From assembly GCA_948146395.1 (NCBI GenBank), contig OX411556.1, positions 2,682,501 through 2,746,500 on the forward strand: DNA of 64,000 nucleotides. Reading direction: 5' to 3'. The translations under genes were made by a program, and so were the position numbers. The notes beneath the pieces are model-generated. The model did not search any database and had not been told where the DNA came from. It saw only the letters and a list, made by a program, of their open reading frames with translations. The DNA comes from Fragum whitleyi. Its lineage: Eukaryota > Mollusca > Bivalvia > Cardiida > Cardiidae. Positions 47,942 to 57,037 of this stretch are shown piece after piece. Position 1 is the stretch's first letter, and each line of letters begins with the position of its first letter.

Positions 47942-48372
47942 AAAAATATAGGCCTACGCATTTCAAAGTGCAACTTTTTCTTATGATAGGATGTTAAACG
48001 AATTTTACTTTTAAGTTTAAAAATTCCTTGTCTGTGCTTTTTTCAGATTGTCGTTTTCGTGAAACCTGCCAACCTGTTCTTTAGAAATTGATATGGTTAC
48101 ATCAAAGATTGAATAATGGAACGACGGTAAAAGGATATACGATGAAAAGCAATGCCATGAATGATGATTACAGTGTATTCAATTTGAATTTCAGAAATGT
48201 GAAATGCGATACAATGGGATGACAGAATTAGCAATTCTAAGAAGTATTATCTAAAAATGGAGAAAGCGAATTGTAGTTATTCGTTCACCCAATTTATTTC
48301 TTTTCTTTACTATTTTCATTTCCTTTTATGTTTGTTTGATTATTCCATTCCTTTGGTTCACTTGTTGAAATA
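47942..48372 (+). repeat. Segmental duplication block C, second copy
   Basis: Partner of 43839-44267. It follows directly after the truncated block A remnant, so about 1.26 kb present in the first unit is absent here. Confidence 0.88.
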
Positions 48373-48459
48373 AGGTAAGTTTAACAAAATATAAGGAAGT
48401 AAGTAAAGTGCGGACAAATACAAGAATAGCAGAAAGAAAGAAAATTTCACTTAAAATAT

Positions 48460-48605
48460 GACATACGTCGCGGGAGTGAAATGACCCTTTTGAATATTTT
48501 TGATATTACACGGGTATTATCACACCAGTTTAATAACTATGCAAATGAGCTCAGAGCGAATTAGCAAAGCTATTTTGTTACCTCGAAAATGACGTCATAA
48601 TCTAT
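48460..48605 (+). repeat. Interspersed repeat C, forward copy
   Basis: CGTCGCGGGAGTGAAATGAC, TTTTTGATATTACACGGG and TATGCAAATGAGCTCAGAGC correspond to the reversed copy at 15361-15520. Confidence 0.65.
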
Positions 48606-49028
48606 ATTGTGCGCAAAAATTCGGGTCATATTATAAATAGAATATGAAATCTTTGCGAATAAATTACCGATTTTTATTAAACTCGTCATCTAGAACAGCC
48701 TCGTTTTAAACTGTTTGTAGATGACTCTTTAAATAAATTTGGTATTAAATTACCACTCATTCAATATCTTCTTAATATTAAAATCTATTGCAGGTCCCTC
48801 AGGTCAAAAACAAGCTAATTAGGTAAAAATTCTTTTTTTCTATGCTGCCCCCAAAACAACCAAAGGAGGTTGGACTATCCGGGAGTTTTGGGCCATTTAA
48901 AGCTTTAATTGCTAACTGGGATGACCTAGACTGTCGCTGCAGTGCATCTTCTGATTAACCTTAGTGTAGAACTAGTATATTCCCCGAATATTCTTTAATG
49001 CTTGTCGGTGGTTTATCGAAAAATAATG

Positions 49029-49362
49029 GTAGATTATCACTTGATAATCTCACCGCAAAAGCAATGAAATTGCCCTGCTTTTGTGCATTTCATCCTATCT
49101 GACGTCATCAATGCGGGGCGAAATAGGTGACGTCACAATGAACGTTGCATGGCAATCACGCGCAAAATGACGCGCTTTACGAAAATATGTCCTAAAAATA
49201 TCACATTTTGTCTCATTTTTGCATTAAAGAAATAGAATAATTTTTTGTTTTTCGTGTAAGATCGAAAAATATTTCATTTCGTGAACAACAAAAGCTATAT
49301 TTTCACTCGTGGCTCTGTCACTCGTGAAAATATAGCTTTTGTTGTTCACGAAATGAAATATT
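49029..49362. repeat. Foldback region with 39-bp perfect arms
   Basis: 49268-49306 and 49324-49362 are exact reverse complements (AATATTTCATTTCGTGAACA... and ...TGTTCACGAAATGAAATATT) with a 17-base loop. Upstream, GGTAGATTATCAC pairs with TGATAATCTCACC at 49029-49055. GACGTCA and TGACGTCAC words lie between. Probably one foldback element. Confidence 0.8.
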
Positions 49363-49929
49363 AATAGATCTTACACTGAAACAAACGATTATCCTCTTTA
49401 TCTTCTACAGCTTATACTTTATTTTTGCTTCATTTACCTAATTCATTTACCTGATTTCAGAGTCAGTTATTTTTTTTCTATGGTTATTTATAAATCAAAG
49501 TTGCAGATTCCTTTTATAGGCTTGCTAAGAGTAATTCATTAATAATTCTAATTACTTGCATTAATTGAAATTTTACAATGCTAATTCAATTATTGTTTGA
49601 AGTAATCTCTTAAAAATGTGAAAACCATCATTTGTATTGGTGTACTGATCTTAATGTTTAGGTATAGCAATGTCTAAAGTCTAACTTATCTGAAAAAATC
49701 TTAAATGTGTTGTTCTGTCAGCACTCCATTCATTCATTAAAAACACTCACTCAAATCGATCTAAAACGCTCCAAAGTCGTTTGAAAACATTTCGAAATCG
49801 TTAAAGTCGATCATCGTTGAATTCAAATCGATCAAAATTTTCTATGATTTTATTGGCTAGTGCGGCTCTAAAGTGTCTTATTGGTCCACAAAGACACACA
49901 AACAGAAAACTATGCATATTTTATTAAAG

Positions 49930-50000
49930 GGAGGTGATAAGTATCACTAATTTTTTTCATACTGAACAAAAATAGCGGTACTGGATTAGCTCCCTTTAAT
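49930..50000. mobile_element. MITE family E (AAGGGAGGT ends), copy 1
   Basis: AAGGGAGGTGATAAGTATCA at the left and TAGCTCCCTT at the right, with a central TTCATACTGAACAAAAAT palindrome. Similar copies are at 51750-51815 and 52385-52457, and a partial one near 19640-19710. Confidence 0.7.
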
Positions 50001-50410
50001 TTCACTCAAAACTCACTCATCACACTCATTCAATTGCACTCCAAACTCATTTCAAAATAATTCACCATGTCAATTTCACGATCCTGTTGAATGCTTTTGG
50101 AATGTTTGATGACTAAAATTTAATGGGAGGAGCGAGAATCGAATTAAATTAAGGGAATGTAATTCATAATAGCAAATCTCGTCCAATAGGACGAAATTAG
50201 CGAAACTTTTACTTTCTTCCTAATATAAATTATACGGATTTTTTTCTGTTTGTGTGTCTTAACGGTCCAATGAGACGTTTTAAATCTACAGCAGTCAATA
50301 CAATTGTGGAACGATTTGATAGATTTCAATTAAAACTTGATATTTCTGAACGCCAATGAAGTGTTTTTGAACACTTTTGGAGCGTTTTTGCAATGTAATA
50401 AGTGAATATT

Positions 50411-50535
50411 TTGAATGAATGAATGAATTAAGAATGAATAAATGGTTTAATAAATGAATGAATGAATAAATGAGCGCTGGGTAATGAATAAATGAATGAA
50501 TGAAATAATGAATGAATGAAATAATGAATGAATGA
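50411..50535. repeat. GAAT microsatellite
   Basis: Imperfect GAAT/AAAT tetranucleotide units. Confidence 0.9.
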
Positions 50536-50699
50536 GTACTTTAGAATGCTTTTGATTGAAATGAGTGTCAATTTCACGATCTTACTAACTGTACTTACGT
50601 CTGTGTCCAGGTGGGACCAGCTAGTGGCTTATTGTCTGAATAGAAAACATGTATGGAATTTCGTCACATTTTCTTCTGATTGCGGACTCTTGGGGTTAA

Positions 50700-50763
50700 G
50701 GTAGCGGACCCATAATAGTTCCACAACTTCCGAAACATTGCTGAACTATTATGGGTCCACTAT
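50700..50763. mobile_element. MITE family A, copy 2 (short form)
   Basis: GTAGCGGACCCATAATAGTTC and GAACTATTATGGGTCCACTAT are near-exact complements. It is only 64 bp, lacking the middle found in the 150-bp copies at 11676 and 53306. TTAA-like bases lie on both sides. Confidence 0.85.
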
Positions 50764-51662
50764 CTTAACTTAGCAAATGCAGATGACGAACTTTAGCGAC
50801 TCGTTGAATGCTTCCGAATCTCGACATCGAACGATATCATGATATATCTTGCGATAGTCATTTTAAAGACGTATATCTGGTATCCTTACGTCATCGCTGT
50901 AGCAATACTGGAATGCCTATACAATGAATGAGAACTAACGATATTTTACCACTGCTTCATGTGTCATGACGTCATCTTTCGCCAGCAATCTAAAATGAAA
51001 AAAATAGATATCTACCAAGATAACACGTAAATCATGGGTTAACCACCTAAAAATAAGTTGAGCTAGGAGGTTGCGCATGGTCGATTAAGACGGTATGTTG
51101 CAGATTGATCGTCGATTATCATTACCCTGTATTACACAATAAATAAATCGATTCTGTGGACTAAAATCAATTGACAAATCAAAACACCGATTTATGATGA
51201 AATGACGTGGATGAGTGCCTTAAACGTCGTAACTACAGCAAGTTACGTGATTTATGTCGCTCTCCAACGATTTGTTGAAGGGTGTGTCAGAACGGGGTCC
51301 AAGAGGCGGGGATAGCGGTCTATCAGTTCCGAAACGAACCAAAACTTTGTCTCGTTTTTCCGTCTGAATTCGGGTTTCTTTGAATTGAATAAAAAATGCA
51401 GGATTGTTTGTCGAGAAATTTTACGTAAATCGTGATAAGTATAAAAGTCTAAATGATTGACCAATTCACGGTCTTACCGAGACAGCAACCCTGCGTTCAG
51501 GATGCCAAAACGTTCGGCAACGTTTAGAAAAGACATCTTCCTCTGCGCGCTAGTCCACGTGAAAAGCAGGGTATCATATCTTTAGTGAATCGGGAACAAA
51601 CGTTTTTGAACACAGCGCTAGATGATGATACACTTGATAACGTATAACGTACATTGAAAAAC
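50764..51662. other. Non-coding spacer
   Basis: No convincing gene. The longest minus-strand frame (about 51252-51464) has no family resemblance and no splice context I trust. Confidence 0.4.
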
Positions 51663-51749
51663 ATCATGAAATTGACAAGGTGAGCGATTTTGGAATGATT
51701 TAAGAATGGAATTGAACGAGTGAGAGGAACGAGTTTTGAGTGAAATTTT

Positions 51750-51815
51750 AGGGAGGTTATCCATTATCGCTAATATTGTTCACGATGAACAAATTAGCGA
51801 TATTTTACCTCCCTT
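51750..51815. mobile_element. MITE family E, copy 2
   Basis: GGGAGGTTATCCATTATCGC and GCGATATTTTACCTCCC pair, with an inner TTGTTCACGATGAACAA palindrome. Confidence 0.75.
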
Positions 51816-52384
51816 TTTAACAAAATATGCATAAAAGTTCTTTAAATAGCTTCCTATTTCTTCAAGAACCAATCAGACGCTTAAAATTTCAATCATATCA
51901 GTGAAATTGCGATTTGTTTCTTGTTTTATTAATTTTGAAGGCAGTTGTTGATCTTATATATTTTAGTCATTTTGAGCATTTTTGAATGGTTTGAGAGGAT
52001 GCTTGGAATGAATAAATTAAGAAGCTTTGAATGATTTTGATCTAGATGAATGTCAACTTCACGATGTAACTAACTATATTAGAATGTTTCGAACATATCG
52101 AACATGTGCTGTCGTGAAAAAACAAATTTCAAGACATAAAGGCTCACTTATGCTTGTTATTAAAAATGTAACAGTTAGTTACATCGTGAAAGCGACATTC
52201 ATCTCAATCAAAACAATTCTAAAATGCTCACTCATCGCTCCAATTATTCATCCAAAACACTATCTCACATTAAAAATGCTCCAAAAATTAATAAAACGAT
52301 TGGACCAACAACTTGATTCAAAATAAACATATAGTTCGGATACATAAGCTGTGGTCGAACTTGTTTGCATAAATGTATTCCATT

Positions 52385-52457
52385 TGAGAGAAGTTATCAA
52401 TATCGCCAATTTTGTTCATTCTGAACAAAATTAACGATATTGGATTACCTCCCTTTT
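52385..52457. mobile_element. MITE family E, copy 3
   Basis: An AGTTATCAATATCGCCAATT / AATTAACGATATTGGATTACC pairing around TTTTGTTCATTCTGAACAAAA. Its left end is worn compared with its right ACCTCCCTT end. Confidence 0.7.
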
Positions 52458-52554
52458 AACTCAAAACCCACTCATCGCACTCATTCAATTTCATTCCAAA
52501 ATCATTCACATTGCCAATTTCATGATGATGTTAACTGTACATAGTGAAATGAGG

Positions 52555-53037
52555 TTGATATTAAAGATCAGTCTCTGAGAAAATGAAAAAAAAAAAGATT
52601 GATATCTATCAAATAGTTTCTGAGAAAATGATTTCAAAGTTTTCAATATATAACAAAAAGAAATGACCTCCTCCCATAAAGCACATAATTATCATCCGGT
52701 CAAAACATCTGTTCGGAATCTGATAAATGGTCACCCAAATATCACTCAAGTGAAAATTTGGTTGATGTCAATCCATAGGGTTCCGAGAAAAGTCACTTTT
52801 TACCATATTTGGAAATTAGCCACGCCAATTAAAGCCCCCGAGTTTCAACCGGTTAAAGTTCTTTAAAGAAATCTGACAGTTGGTCACATAAGTAACATTC
52901 CGGTGAAATTGGCTGAAATCCAACCAGTAACTTAGGAGGATAAGATTTTTAAAGTAAAAGTAAACGGACGAATGAGCGCACGACGCACACATCACTATAA
53001 CAATAACCCGCTGGCTATTTTGAGCAGCGGAGCTACT
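52555..53037 (+). mobile_element. Pearl/HINE-like element, truncated relative of 18843-19482
   Basis: Shares TGAGAAAATGATTT, AAAGAAATGACCTCCTCCCA and a CCAAATATCACTCAAGTGAA phrase with 18843-19482. It ends with GCGCACGACGCACAC and a CCGCTGG..CAGCGGAGCTAC hairpin. The 5' palindromic end was not found. Confidence 0.65.
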
Positions 53038-53305
53038 TACTCTTGCTTTAATATAAATGAGAGAGAGAGAGAAAGCCGTCGGTGGTTAGCAAAGCTCTTT
53101 TTCCCAGTGCTGGATAGCAAATCTTTATTTTTAATGACAATGAAAGACTTCGTCTTTCTAATCATATAATTTGTCATACAATCTAACAGATCCACATGAT
53201 TTTCAACACACTTTTATAACATACATAAGAAATAATGACAGAACATTTGTTGTGATATCACCTTGTGAGAGAAAACATTAAGCCAACAAAATCTATTTCT
53301 ATTAA

Positions 53306-53456
53306 GGTAGTGGGCCCACAATAGTTCTGGAACGTTTCGGAAATCATGAACAGTGTTAACCGAGGTTTCCTAATGATTTCATTTGGAAACACTCGGTTAA
53401 CATTGTGATAGTTCAAAAGTTCCAAAATGTCGCGGGGTCAGTTCGGGTCCACTACC
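53306..53456. mobile_element. MITE family A, copy 3
   Basis: GGTAGTGGGCCCACAATAGTT at the left and GTTCGGGTCCACTACC at the right. The interior AGTGTTAACCGAGGTTTCC pairs with GGAAACACTCGGTTAACATT. Same family as 11676-11830. Confidence 0.85.
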
Positions 53457-53650
53457 CTTATCTGTTCAGTTTTAATAAAAGGTTTTTAAATTTTAGACCG
53501 AATTTCTCATAATGGATAATATTGTCGAAAGTGAATGTGTTTAATTCAGCCAGAAATTTATCATTGTTGTCATTACGTATGATTTCTCAAAGGTAAAAAG
53601 CCAATACCGGCTTTTGGGCTATCAATGCTTGGGACTTGAGCTCGAATCTA

Positions 53651-53880
53651 GGGGCCCGTTTTACTAACGTTCTTACGAAAGATTGATCGTAAGTCAAAAG
53701 CACAAATAATACCTCGTTGATAGATTCTGTCTTGCAATGTCTCATTGGAATCGTCTTTAGACGACGATTCCAAAGAGATAATGCATGGTAGAATTCTATA
53801 TTTAGATACTTTTGTAGAAGAAACTTTAATTTTTGAATTACGCAAAAAATGATCTTAAAGTGTAAAGTAAAACGGGCCCC
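53651..53880. mobile_element. MITE family F (GGGGCCCGTTTTACTAA ends), copy 1
   Basis: GGGGCCCGTTTTACTAACGT and the right end AGTAAAACGGGCCCC are inverted repeats. A central GGAATCGTCTTTAGACGACGATTCC palindrome is present (quoted as two 12-13 base arms meeting at the centre). The second copy is at 61461-61702. Confidence 0.88.
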
Positions 53881-54029
53881 AGGCACGGCCAACTGTCATC
53901 TGACATTAAACAAAAATCAAAGTGACATGATTCATTTGTCATCCACCTATAGGTGTATGATAAGTACCATCTAAATGGATTGAGCAGCTGTTGGCTCGGA
54001 CAAATTGTTGCGGTTGAAGCAGTGTGGCT

Positions 54030-54336
54030 GCCTCGATAGCTCAGTGGTTGGAGCGTCGGTCTTCTGATCCGAAGGTCAGGGGTTCGAGTCCTGGTGACAG
54101 AGAGGTGTTTCCTTGGGCAAGAAACTTAATAGTCACTGCCTCAGTCCACCCAGCTGTAAATGGTTAGCAGTGGATGAAAACCCTTCCACAAAAACAACAA
54201 CAAAAAAGGGATTCCACTGCCTGTCGAACTTCAAACGCAAAATTGATAACATCTAGTATGAGTAAAAGTCGGTTAAAAGCTATACATATGTTAATTGTTA
54301 ACTAAACCTCCTACAAGCCCCCGACTATAAATAAAG

Positions 54337-54378
<42 letters not shown>
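54030..54378 (+). repeat. tRNA-Arg-like SINE, family 2, with ATT-repeat tail
   Basis: The head GCCTCGATAGCTCAGTGGTT has a CTTCTGA anticodon loop (TCT) and GGGGTTCGAGTCCTG as B-box. The body includes GAGGTGTTTCCTTGGGCAAG and CAGTCCACCCAGCTG. It ends in about sixteen ATT units (about 54330-54378), the kind of simple tail expected for a SINE. This is the most complete copy of family 2 in the window. Confidence 0.85.
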
Positions 54379-54380
<2 letters not shown>

Positions 54381-54834
54381 GGAAACCATCGGAAAACATG
54401 GGTAGTTGAACCAACCCCCTTGATATACTTAGTAACTATAAATATGTTGAAAGTGACGTTGAACCAAATACACACAAACAAATCAAAAGCGAAAAGAAAT
54501 ATTCCCATCATTTAACTGTACCGTTTGTTTCTTAGCGGGCGTCAATCCTTATCGGACATAGAAGGGACAATCTGAGTAGTGCAAAAGTAACGACATAGAA
54601 ATCATGCATTCGGACCATCGCGTTGGATTTCCCGGTTATTACATCGAGTTACGAATATCTTGCAATTGACAAGATGAATGATTTCGGAATGACTTAGGGA
54701 TGAAATCGAATGAATGTGAGGAGCGAGTTTTGGGTGAAATTCAAGGAAGGCGAACAAATATAACTAATTTTTGTTCAAGATGATTTGTTTGTTTAAATGG
54801 GGGTTTACGTCGCTTTCAACATTTTATCTGTTCG

Positions 54835-54838
54835 CAGA
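54835..54838. repeat. Target-site duplication CAGA, left
   Basis: Matches 61193-61196 exactly and abuts the TG of the 5' LTR. Confidence 0.88.
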
Positions 54839-55387
54839 TGTTATGTATAATCTATAAATAAACCTAATGGTATTTACCATGTCTATTTTTAGAATTAGTC
54901 TGGGAATTTTCCAATATCTCTTGACACTTTAAGGTAATAGACGTAGAAGATTTTAGATCTTTCTAGAAAGGCCTTTTGGAAGGTGATTCAGACTCTAGAG
55001 TATTCTTATGTTCTATACTATTCCAGATTGTTCTATAGTATTATATAAAGGGGTTCCTACAGCATTCTTGGTTCACTTGATTTAGACTTATGGTTTCATT
55101 TAGTAGTACTGTGTTAAACTAAAAGGGGATTTCTTGTTATCTTAAAAGTGTGTTTGAAAGCGTGTTTAATTTTAAATTCAGATATTATTGGACTTATTAT
55201 TTGTGGACCAGGAACTTAAATAAATTGGATCTAAAATTAAAACTTTAGGATTAAACATTCAAGGTATTGTAAATTGTTTTTGTATTAATTTCATATTGTC
55301 AATAATTCTGGTATTATTGTCAATAAATATTGTTAATTGTAAAGTTTGTTGCTGGCTTCTTTGTTCGTGTTACATTGGCACGTAACA
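54839..55387 (+). repeat. 5' LTR
   Basis: 549 bp, TGTTATG...CGTAACA. Compared with the 3' LTR I count seven substitutions and no indel. It holds a TATATAAA box at 55042-55049 and an AATAAA at 55322-55327. Confidence 0.95.
55042..55049 (+). promoter_or_regulatory. LTR TATA box
   Basis: TATATAAA followed by GGGG. The equivalent site in the 3' LTR reads TTTATAAA, and the solo LTR keeps the TATATAAA form. It is the likely core promoter of the retrotransposon transcript. Confidence 0.65.
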
Positions 55388-55390
55388 TAT

Positions 55391-55408
55391 TGGGGGCTCG
55401 TCCGGGAT
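55391..55408 (+). promoter_or_regulatory. Primer-binding site, tRNA-Pro type
   Basis: TGGGGGCTCGTCCGGGAT, three bases after the 5' LTR, is identical to the 18-base tRNA-Pro primer-binding site of murine leukaemia virus and complementary to the 3' end of tRNA-Pro. It primes minus-strand DNA synthesis. Confidence 0.93.
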
Positions 55409-55585
55409 ACGAATATCAGACAAACAAACAAAACAAAACAAATCAAACAAATTCTTTATTTATATCTACTGTTCAAAATTATTTAAGAAATTAATTTCAT
55501 ATTTCAATTTTGATAAATCTAGAGTGCACTTTCACTATTTTTATCGAAATCTTACATTCTTATTTAAATACAGCAACAAGCTACC

Positions 55586-57037
55586 ATGTCTTTTGACTTA
55601 GAAAAATTTACGCACGAACCTTCCGTGGAGTTATTGAATTTGGGTAAAAAGCCTGATTTGCTCAATCTTGCCAAGCATTATGAATTAAAAGAAGTCAAGT
55701 CCTCATTGCGAAAGCATGAAATTAAGAATATTTTGGTTCAATATTTTGTTGATGAGGACATTTTTGATGAAAAGGCTCTGTCTCTCATTGTTGATGTTCC
55801 ATCAGTTTCAAGCTCAAGAGAGCTTGAACTGTTAAAACTTCAACAAAGGGAGAAGGAATTGGAAATAGAAAGAGAGAGAGAAGAGAGAAAATTACAAGAA
55901 AAACAATTAGAAATTGAAGAAAAAGAAAGAGAAAGGCAATTTCAAAGAGAAAAGGAAGAACGAGAAAGAGAAGTAAGAGAACAAGAAATAGAAAGAGAGA
56001 GGGAAAGAGAAGAAAGAGCAGAGAGAGAACGAGAAAAAGAACGAGAATTTCAATTACGATTAAAAGAATTAGAAATTCAAGATAGAGCAAATCAGCCCAG
56101 ATATATGTATAATGACCACTTTGATGTAACAAAACATTTTAGGCTTGTTCCTCAATTTCAAGAAAATGAAGTTGATACATATTTCGAACATTTTGAAAAA
56201 GTTGCAAATAACTTGAAATGGCCAAAGGAGCAATGGACCTTACTTCTCCAAAGTGTCTTAGTAGGAAAAGCTCGCAATATTTATTCGCAACTTAGAACAG
56301 AACAAAGTAATGATTATGATACTGTAAAAGAACTCATTCTCAAAGGTTATGAGCTGGTTCCAGAAGCATACAGACAACAATTTAGAAGTTGTAGAAAAGA
56401 ATCTGGCCAGACTCACGTTGAATTTGCAAGAAACGAAGAAAAATTATTTGACAGGTGGTGCTATTCTAAGAAAATAGACCAAAATTATGATAATCTTAGA
56501 CAACTTATATTAATTGAACAATTCAAAAATTGCATTCAATCTGACATTAAGTCACATTTAGATGAAAAAAATGTTGAAACTATACATGAAGCAGCTCGCT
56601 TAGCTGATGATTACTACCTTACACAAAAAAATTCCTTTGTTAATAAAGCAAAACCTGCTTCCTCACATCCCCAAAATAAATCTATGTCTGGTGATTCATC
56701 TAGCATATCTAGTCAATCGAATTCACCTAAACCAAAGTCTACTGGTGAAACCAATGTTCAAAATCCCTTATCTCGAGTACATTGTACTTTTTGTAAAAAA
56801 CCAGGTCACCTTATTTCAGAATGTTTTAGATTAAAAAGGAAGAAGGAACTGAGTGCAGCCAAACCTACAGGGCTCACCAGCCTTCAGCCTAAATCACAGC
56901 CTTCTTTTGAGTTAAATTCAATTGTTAAGGCAGAACCAAATTCTGATTCCTGTATGGAGATTTTTGAACCGTTCATGTTGGATGGTTTTGTATCACTTTC
57001 AGGTGATATGTGCCCACCTACCCCTATTAAAATTTAA
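55586..57037 (+). CDS. gag: Gag polyprotein of GmR1-type element
   Basis: 483 residues from an ATG in an ACCATG context to TAA. Residues 1-75 form a compact N-terminal region. About 79-165 is an extremely charged Glu/Arg/Lys stretch predicted to be a long coiled coil. About 184-345 is the capsid-like region, and within it 258-345 resembles the SCAN domain: VPEAYRQQFR, then QLILIEQFKN and a following helix. SCAN domains of vertebrate zinc-finger proteins are known to derive from GmR1-type Gag. A CCHC zinc knuckle (Cys400, Cys403, His408, Cys413; CX2CX4HX4C) followed by RLKRKK would bind RNA. The frame ends at the border of the protease. Confidence 0.93.
   Translation: MSFDLEKFTHEPSVELLNLGKKPDLLNLAKHYELKEVKSSLRKHEIKNILVQYFVDEDIFDEKALSLIVDVPSVSSSRELELLKLQQREKELEIEREREERKLQEKQLEIEEKERERQFQREKEEREREVREQEIEREREREERAEREREKEREFQLRLKELEIQDRANQPRYMYNDHFDVTKHFRLVPQFQENEVDTYFEHFEKVANNLKWPKEQWTLLLQSVLVGKARNIYSQLRTEQSNDYDTVKELILKGYELVPEAYRQQFRSCRKESGQTHVEFARNEEKLFDRWCYSKKIDQNYDNLRQLILIEQFKNCIQSDIKSHLDEKNVETIHEAARLADDYYLTQKNSFVNKAKPASSHPQNKSMSGDSSSISSQSNSPKPKSTGETNVQNPLSRVHCTFCKKPGHLISECFRLKRKKELSAAKPTGLTSLQPKSQPSFELNSIVKAEPNSDSCMEIFEPFMLDGFVSLSGDMCPPTPIKI

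Larger units (their letters stand above)
51663..52530. mobile_element. Foldback element with nested inverted repeats
   Basis: The outer ends are inverted: CATCATGAAATTGACAAGGTGA...GATTTTGGAATG at the left, and the complement in CATTCCAAAATCATTCACATTGCCAATTTCATGATG at the right (pieces quoted, not contiguous). In the middle, AACTTCACGATGTAACTAAC (near 52057) pairs with GTTAGTTACATCGTGAAAGC (near 52173). MITE family E hairpins are embedded at 51750-51815 and 52385-52457. Related ends occur near 50020-50090 and 54655-54745. Confidence 0.7.

Noticed and set aside
55785..56132. Minus-strand frame of 115 codons rich in Leu and Phe
   Set aside because: It lies opposite the Glu/Arg-rich coiled-coil part of gag and is a by-product of GAA/AGA codons.
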